Origin: Aliiglaciecola sp. LCG003
GTDB taxonomy: Bacteria > Pseudomonadota > Gammaproteobacteria > Enterobacterales > Alteromonadaceae
DNA length: 64,000 nucleotides
Direction: 5' to 3'
Assembly (NCBI RefSeq): GCF_030316135.1
Contig: NZ_CP128185.1
Location: 4,340,001 to 4,404,000 of the forward strand
Below are positions 55,364-64,000 of the stretch, in pieces. A program made the position numbers and the translations under genes. Numbering within the stretch: the stretch's first letter is position 1; each line of letters starts with the position of its first letter. Under the pieces are notes generated by a model that worked only from the letters and a program-made list of their open reading frames with translations, did no database searches and was not told the DNA's origin.

Positions 55364-55834
55364 TTATAGCTCAGCGACAAGTTTTTCAACTATGTCACTT
55401 TGTGCAGCGGCGTCGATTTCTCGACCCAAAATCTTCTCAGCACCTGCAACAGCCAAAACTGCTACTTGCTTACGCAGATCTTCCTTCACACGGTTACGCT
55501 CTGCTTCGATCTCAGTGTGACCCTGTGCGATGATTTTTTCACGCTCAGAATGACCACGTTGGGTTTCTTCATCGACGATTTGCGTAGAACGCTTTTTCGC
55601 TTGTTCGATGATTTCAGCCGCTTGAGACTTAGCATCTTTGAGAAGCTCGGTTGCTTTATGTTGTGCCAATTCAAGGTCTTTTTCACCTCGTTCTGACGCA
55701 GCTAAGCCGTCCGCAATTTTTTGTTGGCGTTCTTCAATAGCGCCCATTATAGGGGGCCATACATACTTCATGCAGAACCACACGAAGAATATAAATGCTA
55801 TTAATTCGCCTAGTAGAGTGGCATTGATATTCAA
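55364..55834 (-). CDS. atpF: ATP synthase b subunit
   Basis: 156 aa. One N-terminal helix ([20 protein letters not shown]) then a long charged coiled coil ([26 protein letters not shown]). It makes the peripheral stalk. 39 bp after atpE. Confidence 0.97.
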   Translation of the reverse strand: MNINATLLGELIAFIFFVWFCMKYVWPPIMGAIEERQQKIADGLAASERGEKDLELAQHKATELLKDAKSQAAEIIEQAKKRSTQIVDEETQRGHSEREKIIAQGHTEIEAERNRVKEDLRKQVAVLAVAGAEKILGREIDAAAQSDIVEKLVAEL

Positions 55835-55873
55835 GTCCGCTCCTCCTCTATTCGTTGATTACAAGTAAGGTGC

Positions 55874-56128
<255 letters not shown>

Positions 56129-56179
56129 TCACCTTTGTGTTTTAAGTTAAAGTTTAAATAAAAATAGTAATGTAAAAAA

Positions 56180-57037
<858 letters not shown>

Positions 57038-57433
57038 CTAAGTGAGCTTATCAACCCGATGTAAAAAAATGATTATCGGCCACTGGGCCGCTACCGTAAT
57101 AATATATGTGACTATTAACGGTAAAAACTGAATTTCAGACCACTTCAGCGCTAAGGCGAATAAAATGATGGTCATAAAAAATTTCAGTTTATTGCCTTTG
57201 CTAAAACTCTGCACTACCAACTTGTTTTGCGTAGCGCCAGCATATTTAAACGCAAAATGGGCAAATATGAATGCTGGTATAAGACAGCTAACACCACCCA
57301 AAGCTGCTGATATACCACTATTTTTCCCAGCTAAGAGGGTAAAAATAACAGCACTGACAATGGAAACTATCGTCTGAAAAATCAGAACTTTTCTGGCCAA
57401 CTGTCGACCTACATGGCTCAAACTAGTTGCCAA
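57038..57433 (-). CDS. atpI: ATP synthase subunit I
   Basis: 131 aa, four helices, typical AtpI (GGVSCLIPAFIFAHFAFKYAG). First gene of atpIBEFHAGDC; probable c-ring assembly helper. Its upstream region holds the operon promoter. Confidence 0.9.
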   Translation of the reverse strand: MATSLSHVGRQLARKVLIFQTIVSIVSAVIFTLLAGKNSGISAALGGVSCLIPAFIFAHFAFKYAGATQNKLVVQSFSKGNKLKFFMTIILFALALKWSEIQFLPLIVTYIITVAAQWPIIIFLHRVDKLT

Positions 57434-57802
57434 TTTATCCCTCTATACATTCAAAGCTAAACAAAAAGCGCCAAAAGTATACTGTTTTATCGCAAATATT
57501 CAACCATTAAGCGTGTTTTGTTGTTGCTTTGGTAAAAGTACGAAGCTACCTACAAAAGCCCCACAAAAAGTAATGATTTTGTGTTTCCAACCTTTACGCT
57601 TACTATTTACCCATGTGGGGTAAAATACCGCTTTATTCTAGGCTAATCGGTAGCCGTCAAACAATTCTAACTCAGCCTACATGACCTTAGTTGCTTTGTC
57701 ATTTTAATGCAGAAATCCGGCCCCAACGGGCAGTGGTTGCTGTTAAGCTGCACTATCTAATGTCATAAACGTAAAAATGAAGGTTTTTGGGTGTAAAATA
57801 AC
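57434..57802. promoter_or_regulatory. Promoter region of the atp operon
   Basis: 369 bp gap between parB and atpI, both on the minus strand. It contains a TTTACCC-atgt-GGGGTAAA hairpin near 57606-57624, and AT-rich DNA nearer atpI. A -35/-10 pair could not be fixed by eye. Confidence 0.4.
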
Positions 57803-58672
57803 TTATTTAATGTGTGTCAGAATACCGTCTAGCTCATCCAAACTGGAAAAATTGATGACCAATTTTCCTTTGCCTTTTGCATTGTGGGCAATAGTTACCG
57901 CCGCGCCAAGATTTTCAGATAATTCATTCTGTAAACGCTGCACATCAGGATCAATACTTTGCTCCGTTTTGGCCTTAGCAGGCTCAAGAAGCTTACGCAC
58001 TAAGTTTTCGGTATCTCTTACCGTCATACCTTTACCCGAAACCGTTTGTGCGGCATCGGTTTGCAGCTCACCTGTTAAAGCGAGTAGGGCACGGGCGTGA
58101 CCCATTTCAATATCACCGTGTTCTAATAATAACTTTACATCTTCATTAAGATTATTCAGACGTAATAAATTTGTGACGGTAGTTCGAGATTTACCTACGG
58201 CTTCAGCCACTTCTTGGTGAGTTAACTCAAATTCTGTCATCAGACGGTCTAATGCTTGTGCTTCTTCCATTGCATTAAGGTCTTCTCGCTGTATGTTTTC
58301 AATCAGCGCAATCGCAACAGCAGCTTCATCAGGAACGTTTTTGATAATACAAGGCACAACTTCTTGCTGGGCTAATTGCGAGGCCCGCCAGCGACGTTCA
58401 CCGGCAATAATCTCATATTTTTGTTCGCCAACCTGACGTACCACTATAGGTTGAATGATCCCTTGAGAACGAATTGAAGAAGCTAAATCATCTAACGCTT
58501 CTGGCGACATGTCTTTACGAGGTTGATATTTACCCGGTTGCAAAAATTCAATCGGTATTTTTTGCAATTCGCTTTCACTTTCGGAAATACTAGACTCTTG
58601 CTTGGTATTTGCATTGCTTGTTGCAAGCAGTGCATCAAGTCCTCTTCCTAAACCTCTTTTCTTCGACGACAT
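57803..58672 (-). CDS. parB: Chromosome partition protein ParB
   Basis: 289 aa. ParB/Spo0J: LQPGKYQPRKDM, IIAGERRWRAS (CTP-binding motifs), ALIENIQREDLNAMEEA, then the HTH EVAEAVGKSRTTVTNLLRL. CTP-dependent sliding clamp loaded at parS. No perfect parS was noticed in the window. 23 bp after parA. Confidence 0.96.
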   Translation of the reverse strand: MSSKKRGLGRGLDALLATSNANTKQESSISESESELQKIPIEFLQPGKYQPRKDMSPEALDDLASSIRSQGIIQPIVVRQVGEQKYEIIAGERRWRASQLAQQEVVPCIIKNVPDEAAVAIALIENIQREDLNAMEEAQALDRLMTEFELTHQEVAEAVGKSRTTVTNLLRLNNLNEDVKLLLEHGDIEMGHARALLALTGELQTDAAQTVSGKGMTVRDTENLVRKLLEPAKAKTEQSIDPDVQRLQNELSENLGAAVTIAHNAKGKGKLVINFSSLDELDGILTHIK

Positions 58673-58695
58673 GTCAGCTACTAACCTTTTTTTGC

Positions 58696-59481
58696 TTAAC
58701 TGGCTTTTTTCATATTTTTATCACGGCGGCGCAATATCTCACCTGCCAAGGCTAAATACGCTTTTGCGCCAGTGGACGATTTGTCGTAATACATCGCAGG
58801 TGCACCAAAACTTGGCGCTTCGGCTAGACGCACATTACGGGGAATAACAGTACGATAAACTTGCTCACCAAAATGACGTTTGAGTTGTTCAGACACGTCA
58901 TTGGCAAGTCGATTACGCGGATCATACATGGTGCGAAGTACACCCTCAATTTTTAAATCTGGATTGACCACTGATGCCAGTTTTTTAATGGTGTCCATTA
59001 ACGCAGTTAAGCCTTCCAGAGCATAGTACTCGCACTGCATGGGCACTAGCACTGAATCAGCGGCCGCCATTGCATTAACGGTTAATTGGTTTAAAGAAGG
59101 CGGACAATCAATAAAAATATAATCGTAATAATCTCGCACCGGCGCCAAAGCATTTCGCAGGCGTAATTCACGAGCGAAGACTTCCATTAACTTTATTTCT
59201 GCAGCGGTAACGTCACTATTACCAGCGATTAAATCGTATTTACCGCTGGTTTCGGTGATCACCACATCTTGAATCGGTTTTTCTTCGATCAGCAACTCGT
59301 AACAAGTGGATTCAACATCATATTTATCAACACCACTTCCCATAGTGGCGTTGCCCTGCGGATCCAAGTCGATTAATAATACTTTTCGTTTGGTAGCAGC
59401 CATGGATGCAGCAACATTGACTGCCGTGGTAGTTTTACCCACTCCACCTTTTTGATTTGCAATTGCTATGACTTTCGCCAA
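58696..59481 (-). CDS. parA: Chromosome partition ATPase ParA
   Basis: 261 aa. Deviant Walker A KGGVGKTTTAVNVA with MAKVIAIANQ start; DLDPQGNATMGSG; IFIDCPPSLN. Segregates ParB-bound origin DNA. In operon rsmG-parA-parB context (46-bp gap from rsmG). Confidence 0.97.
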   Translation of the reverse strand: MAKVIAIANQKGGVGKTTTAVNVAASMAATKRKVLLIDLDPQGNATMGSGVDKYDVESTCYELLIEEKPIQDVVITETSGKYDLIAGNSDVTAAEIKLMEVFARELRLRNALAPVRDYYDYIFIDCPPSLNQLTVNAMAAADSVLVPMQCEYYALEGLTALMDTIKKLASVVNPDLKIEGVLRTMYDPRNRLANDVSEQLKRHFGEQVYRTVIPRNVRLAEAPSFGAPAMYYDKSSTGAKAYLALAGEILRRRDKNMKKAS

Positions 59482-59527
59482 GTTATTCTTCCGCTTGCTG
59501 ATTAACTGGTTGTTGATCTTTAAAAGA

Positions 59528-60169
59528 CTAGGCGAGTTTCCTGATTCTAATCAAGTGTCGCTGTCCTTCCAATGTTGGGATCGTTAGTGGTATTGATTCT
59601 ACCACTTCAAAACCTTCTGGTAGAAGGGCAATTTCATGTTCTGGATATTGCCCTTTCAACGCGATAAATTCACCTGTTGAATCTACCAGATGTTGACACC
59701 AGTGCAACATATCTTTTATCGACGCGAATGCTCTGCTTAGCACTCCATCTAGAGCAATCTCGCTATTGTACTGCTCTACCCGCGATTGCACAGGCTGAAT
59801 ATTTTTTAGACCCAGTTCAAAGCTCGCTTGTTTCATAAACCTCACTCGCTTACCTAAACTATCGAGCAATACGAAATGTTTATCAGGGTGCATTATCGAC
59901 AAGGGAATACCGGGTAACCCTGGTCCTGTCCCAACATCAATGTAGTGAGTTCGAGTCAGATGAGGCGCTACAACGATAGAATCAACAATATGTTTGATCA
60001 ACATTTGTTGAGGATCTCGCACCGAAGTGAGGTTATAGGCCTTGTTCCATTTATGCATCATCAGCACAAAATCCACCAGCAGTTGTCGCTGCTGTTCACT
60101 GACTTCTAATTCAAGTGGTGCAACGGCATGATCAAATGCCGCAAGTAACGATGTTTTTAATTCACTCAT
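59528..60169 (-). CDS. rsmG: 16S rRNA (guanine-N7) methyltransferase RsmG
   Basis: 213 aa. SAM motif [16 protein letters not shown]. Methylates G527 of 16S rRNA. Its ATG overlaps the mnmG stop (TAATG), showing coupling. Confidence 0.97.
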   Translation of the reverse strand: MSELKTSLLAAFDHAVAPLELEVSEQQRQLLVDFVLMMHKWNKAYNLTSVRDPQQMLIKHIVDSIVVAPHLTRTHYIDVGTGPGLPGIPLSIMHPDKHFVLLDSLGKRVRFMKQASFELGLKNIQPVQSRVEQYNSEIALDGVLSRAFASIKDMLHWCQHLVDSTGEFIALKGQYPEHEIALLPEGFEVVESIPLTIPTLEGQRHLIRIRKLA

Positions 60170-62079
60170 TAAGCAATTTGCTGTGCGTTATTTGAATCTT
60201 TGCGCAACAACCCCTGTTTTTTTAAGTGAACAAGCAATAATGAAATCGCCGCTGGCGTAATGCCAGAGATACGCGTCGCTTTACCTATGGTTTCAGGCCG
60301 CGTGTCGGTTAACTTGGCCACAACCTCATTAGATAAACCAGAAATAGTACTGTAATCAAAATCCATGGGAAGCAGGGTATTTTCATGACGAAGACTTTTT
60401 GCAATTTCGTCTTTTTGACGCTCAATGTAGCCTGCGTATTTTATTTGGATCTCAACCTGTTCGGCCGCTTGTGGATTTTCAATTGCAGGCCCCAAGCCTT
60501 CAATTTTCATCAACTTGGCATAGGTCATTTCGGGTCGACGGATCAGATCTACGAGGGAATGTTCGCGACTAACTGGATTTTTCAACAGCGGATTAAGCTC
60601 ACTCGTAGCCGGATGATTCGGATGGATCCAAGTGGATTTTAAGCGTTGTTTTTCCAGCTCAATCGCTTCCATTTTCAGATTAAACGCCGCCCAGCGGTTA
60701 TCATCTACTAAGCCAATTTCACGGCCCTTGGCGGTCAAACGTACATCGGCATTGTCTTCACGAAGCAATAAGCGATATTCAGCACGACTGGTAAACATGC
60801 GGTAGGGTTCTTTGGTACCCATGGTAGCTAAATCATCAATTAATACACCAGCATAAGCTTCGTCACGTCGTAAAATTAACGGATCTTTTTGCAATACTTG
60901 TAAGGCAGCATTTGCTCCTGCCAATAAACCTTGTGCTCCGGCTTCTTCATAGCCTGTCGTGCCGTTAATTTGTCCAGCAAAGAACAAGCCTTGGATAAAT
61001 TTGGTTTCAAGGCTTTGCTTTAAATCTCGCGGATCAAAAAAGTCATATTCGATGGCATAACCCGGGCGAATAATATGCGCGTTCTCAAAACCTTTAATTG
61101 AGCGGACCAAATCAAATTGCACGTCAAATGGCAGACTGGTAGAGATCCCATTTGGATAAATCTCTATGCTGTTTAGTCCTTCAGGCTCAACAAATATTTG
61201 ATGTGAATTTTTGTCTGCAAAACGATTAATTTTATCTTCGATGGAAGGACAATAACGCGGCCCAATGCCTTCAATTACGCCCGTATACATCGGTGAACGA
61301 TCAAGGCCTGATCGAATGATTTCATGGGTACGCTCATTGGTGTGGGTGATGTAACAAGAAATCTGACGAGGATGATCTTCTACTTTGCCCATGAATGACA
61401 CCACCGGTAAAGGTGAATCACCGGGTTGTTCTTGCATTAAATCATAATTTAGCGAGCGAGAATCTAACCGTGCTGGCGTACCTGTTTTGAGTCGATCAAC
61501 TCTAAATGGTAAAGCACGTAAGCGCTCTGCTAAAGCGATTGAAGGAGGATCACCGGCCCGACCGCCCTTATAATTTTGCATGCCAATGTGAATAGTACCG
61601 CCTAAAAATGTGCCTACGGTAAGTACCACAGTTTTAGCTTTAAATTTCAATCCCATTTGGGTAACAACACCGCTGACTCGATCATTTTCAACGATCAGAT
61701 CATCACAAGATTGCTGAAAGATCGTTAAATTCGGCTGATTTTCTATCATTGAGCGGATCGCAATTCGATACAGCGATCGATCAGCTTGAGCACGTGTTGC
61801 TCTTACCGCAGGGCCTTTGCTGGAATTAAGGGTTCTAAATTGTATGCCAGCTTTGTCTGTGGCTAGTGCCATAGCACCACCTAAGGCATCAATTTCTTTT
61901 ACCAAATGGCCCTTGCCGATCCCACCGATCGCAGGGTTGCATGACATTTGACCAAGGGTTTCGATGTTGTGGGTCAACAACAGCGTGTTAACTCCCATGC
62001 GTGCAGAAGCTAATGCAGCTTCAGTACCTGCATGCCCGCCGCCTACAACGATCACATCAAATTCTTGTTGGTAAAACAT
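60169..62079 (-). CDS. mnmG: tRNA uridine 5-carboxymethylaminomethyl modification enzyme MnmG
   Basis: 636 aa. FAD site [53 protein letters not shown]. With MnmE it modifies wobble uridines. Borders oriC as in Escherichia coli. Confidence 0.98.
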   Translation of the reverse strand: MFYQQEFDVIVVGGGHAGTEAALASARMGVNTLLLTHNIETLGQMSCNPAIGGIGKGHLVKEIDALGGAMALATDKAGIQFRTLNSSKGPAVRATRAQADRSLYRIAIRSMIENQPNLTIFQQSCDDLIVENDRVSGVVTQMGLKFKAKTVVLTVGTFLGGTIHIGMQNYKGGRAGDPPSIALAERLRALPFRVDRLKTGTPARLDSRSLNYDLMQEQPGDSPLPVVSFMGKVEDHPRQISCYITHTNERTHEIIRSGLDRSPMYTGVIEGIGPRYCPSIEDKINRFADKNSHQIFVEPEGLNSIEIYPNGISTSLPFDVQFDLVRSIKGFENAHIIRPGYAIEYDFFDPRDLKQSLETKFIQGLFFAGQINGTTGYEEAGAQGLLAGANAALQVLQKDPLILRRDEAYAGVLIDDLATMGTKEPYRMFTSRAEYRLLLREDNADVRLTAKGREIGLVDDNRWAAFNLKMEAIELEKQRLKSTWIHPNHPATSELNPLLKNPVSREHSLVDLIRRPEMTYAKLMKIEGLGPAIENPQAAEQVEIQIKYAGYIERQKDEIAKSLRHENTLLPMDFDYSTISGLSNEVVAKLTDTRPETIGKATRISGITPAAISLLLVHLKKQGLLRKDSNNAQQIA

Positions 62080-62254
62080 ATACGCCTCTGGCTTTAAAAT
62101 TGAATATTTTTAAACCCGCTGATCAACAGGATCGACCACAGTTTAAAAAAGGGCGCGTATTTTATCCTTTTTTTAAGCAAATATAAATGTTTAAAATTCC
62201 TTCAAGCTAAGATATTTAAAGGTTTTAAATATCTATTTTGTTTTCGATCCGAGT

Positions 62255-62790
62255 TAGATCGGAAATTAGCTGTTTTCTGCAAGATCGCGATCTCTAATCT
62301 TTATGATCTATATTGATCTGTAGTTTGTTTTTATTATTATTAAGCAAGGGATCTTCTGTATATAACCCATAATTATTTATTTAAATCATATAGTTAAAAG
62401 CGTTCAAAGGCTGTGATCAAAAGATGATCAACTGCGTATAAGATGTGGGTAAGTACCGATCTTATCCACAGGGCGATCGACGGGATTTTTTATCCAGTGA
62501 ATAATCATAGGTTACTACAAGCTTATCCGCAGACTTATACACAGATTTCATTTTAACTAAAATGCTTTAAAAATCAAATATTTACAATATTTTGTATTTT
62601 ATAGAGTTGGTGCTTTTTGTGTTTTGTTTGAATGTTAAAACGCTGCCATTTGCAAGCGTGCGCTGATCTAAATAAGATCGTTTCAGACAGATCCTTGCTA
62701 ATAAGATCCCATTATTAGGCTATTCGGATCTTCTTTTGGGCATTTTATTGTCATATTGGATCGATTAATTCTTACTCATATTTATAGTTA
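62255..62790. other. oriC: Chromosomal replication origin (oriC)
   Basis: Left part (62282-62400) is AT-rich with GATCT-type 13-mers (GATCTCTAATCTTT, GATCTGTAGTTTG). Then DnaA boxes: TGTGGGTAA (62445-62453), TTATCCACA (62462-62470), TTATCCAGT (62490-62498), TTATCCGCA (62523-62531), TTATACACA (62535-62543). GATC sites are dense (about 19 between 62.1 and 62.78 kb by hand count). Position next to mnmG fits oriC of gammaproteobacteria. Confidence 0.9.
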
Positions 62791-62878
62791 TAGATTCACT
62801 AGTAAAATTTGCTCTTGATTAAATACCTCCTACATACTAGGTAATCTTTCTATAACAATAATAAGATGAGGGTCTATC

Positions 62879-64000
62879 ATGCCTAAAATTCCACGAGATA
62901 AAATCAATGACTATACGTTACATATGGCTAAAGCCCGCCGCGATTTCTTAACTCAACACAACAATAGTCGTTGGGATCATGTCGGGCATTTTTCAATTCA
63001 GCCTGATACCTTGCCTGGCAACATAGAAAATTTCACTGGAGTGGCTCAAGTACCAATTGGACTGGCCGGCCCTATGTTAATAGATGGCATTGATGCTAAA
63101 GGCGAGTTCTATGTACCTATGGCCACAACCGAAGGGACTTTGGTTGCAAGTTACAATCGCGGTATGCGTTTAACCCGTGAAGCTGGGGGAATCAAAACCA
63201 CGGTTATTGATGATGCTATGCAACGAGCGCCGATTTTTACCTTCAATGATGCCCGTTCAGCTTTAGCATTTGGAGAGTGGGTTGAGCGCAATTTTGAACA
63301 GATAAAACAACAAGCTCAGATGACCACTTCGGTGGGTAAGCTTCGCGATATTCAACAATTTGCAGCCTCAAAAATGCGTTGGCTCAGATTCAATTTTACC
63401 TGTGGTGATGCAGCAGGTCAGAATATGGTTAGTAAAGCCACGCGGCATGCGTGCCAATGGATACTGGATCAAGATATCCCTGGGCTAGAGCATTTTGCGT
63501 TGGCGGCTAATTTGGATACCGACAAAAAACATTCCTTTATGAATGCACTACATACTCGCGGAAAGAAAGTTGTTGCTGAGGTTGTGATACCAGCTAAATT
63601 GCTTTCATCGTTAATGCATTGCACGCCGCAAGATTTGTATAAACAACGTCAATATTCGAATATGGGAGCGTTTATGGCGGGCAGTGTAAGTAACGGTGCT
63701 CATTTCGCTAATGGAATAACGGCGTTATTTATTGCCTGCGGTCAAGATGTAGCGAATGTTGCTGAATCCTCAGCCGGTTATACCTTTAGTGAAATCACTC
63801 CTGAAGGTGATTATTATTTTTCGGTCACTATTCCCTCATTAGTAGTAGCAACTTATGGTGGTGGAACTGGTCTAGCAACACAGCGGGAGTGTTTGGATGG
63901 CTTGGAGTGCTACGGACAGGGTAAGGTAAAAAAGTTTGCTGAGATTGTAGCCGCGACTGTCTTATGCGGCGAGCTTTCCCTCGCATCAGCCATCGTTGCT
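62879..64000 (+). CDS. HMG-CoA reductase, class I-like (3' end outside window)
   Basis: ATG 62879 after GAGGG; open to the window end (374 codons). Motifs: ENFTGVAQVPIGLAGPM, catalytic E in ATTEGTLVASYNRG, GDAAGQNMV, NMGAFMAGSVSNGAHFANG, TYGGGTGLATQ. NADPH-dependent reduction of HMG-CoA to mevalonate or the reverse. Many gammaproteobacteria make isoprenoids by the MEP route, so its presence here suggests transfer or HMG-CoA catabolism. Separated from mnmG by oriC. Confidence 0.9.
   Translation, partial: MPKIPRDKINDYTLHMAKARRDFLTQHNNSRWDHVGHFSIQPDTLPGNIENFTGVAQVPIGLAGPMLIDGIDAKGEFYVPMATTEGTLVASYNRGMRLTREAGGIKTTVIDDAMQRAPIFTFNDARSALAFGEWVERNFEQIKQQAQMTTSVGKLRDIQQFAASKMRWLRFNFTCGDAAGQNMVSKATRHACQWILDQDIPGLEHFALAANLDTDKKHSFMNALHTRGKKVVAEVVIPAKLLSSLMHCTPQDLYKQRQYSNMGAFMAGSVSNGAHFANGITALFIACGQDVANVAESSAGYTFSEITPEGDYYFSVTIPSLVVATYGGGTGLATQRECLDGLECYGQGKVKKFAEIVAATVLCGELSLASAIVA

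Noticed and set aside
57803-60169. parS sites near parAB
   Set aside because: I looked for TGTTTCACGTGAAACA-like 16-mers and saw no convincing one; a mismatch-tolerant search could still find one.

Overview
The window looks like chromosomal DNA of a marine gammaproteobacterium, most likely an alteromonad (Paraglaciecola/Glaciecola/Alteromonas type; this is inference from gene content). The right end is a classic replication-origin neighbourhood: atpIBEFHAGDC, parB-parA, rsmG-mnmG, a GATC-rich oriC with DnaA boxes at about 62.25-62.79 kb, then a gene for class I-type HMG-CoA reductase that runs off the window. Nearly all genes left of oriC lie on the minus strand, co-directional with a fork leaving oriC leftwards.

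Region by region. (1) 0-4.4 kb: the integrase end of an integrative element. It has a DUF927 ATPase (cut by the window edge), four small proteins, an XRE regulator and a PF12835-like tyrosine recombinase, with four copies of an 18-bp palindrome between the genes. It is followed by a strongly folded gene-free stretch ending in a plus-strand terminator. (2) 4.4-21.4 kb: a defence island with type I restriction-modification (hsdM-hsdS-hsdR plus a YgjP-like metalloprotein and a small HTH gene), a RhuM protein, a PLD-helicase-DUF3427 protein with its own HTH regulator, and hipBA with paired operators. It also holds a truncated SEC-C gene copy and an IS256-family remnant. (3) 21.9-37.7 kb: mixed chromosomal genes: a SEC-C protein, a large lipoprotein, a CPBP protease, fumC, a hybrid histidine kinase, twin small proteins, HD-GYP, an alkyltransferase-like protein, a Wzz/GumC-type protein fused to a degenerate tyrosine-recombinase domain, a DTW protein and membrane proteins.

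(4) 37.8-49.8 kb: a sedentary chromosomal integron and probable older relics of it. intI sits at the right, reads rightward and has a LexA box just upstream. Leftward from its attI run minus-strand cassettes with attC-like palindromes (membrane protein, exported protein, DUF3303, a 38-aa ORF, a two-helix membrane protein). The first attC is interrupted in its R' core by a complete group IIC intron whose ends can be read exactly: removing it restores a perfect GTTRRRY core. The array is broken by a divergently oriented AraC-type regulator plus exported amidohydrolase. Lipoproteins, OmpA-like, ICMT-like, DUF1294 and YbaK genes further left may be old cassettes but mostly lack recognisable attC sites.

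(5) 49.8-64 kb: a CBS-pair protein, ATP synthase with its terminator, the partition genes, rsmG/mnmG, oriC and HMG-CoA reductase. The most unusual items are the Wzz-recombinase fusion, the intron inside attC with its exon junction, the palindrome network in the left element, and the branched inverted-repeat structure beside the integrase.
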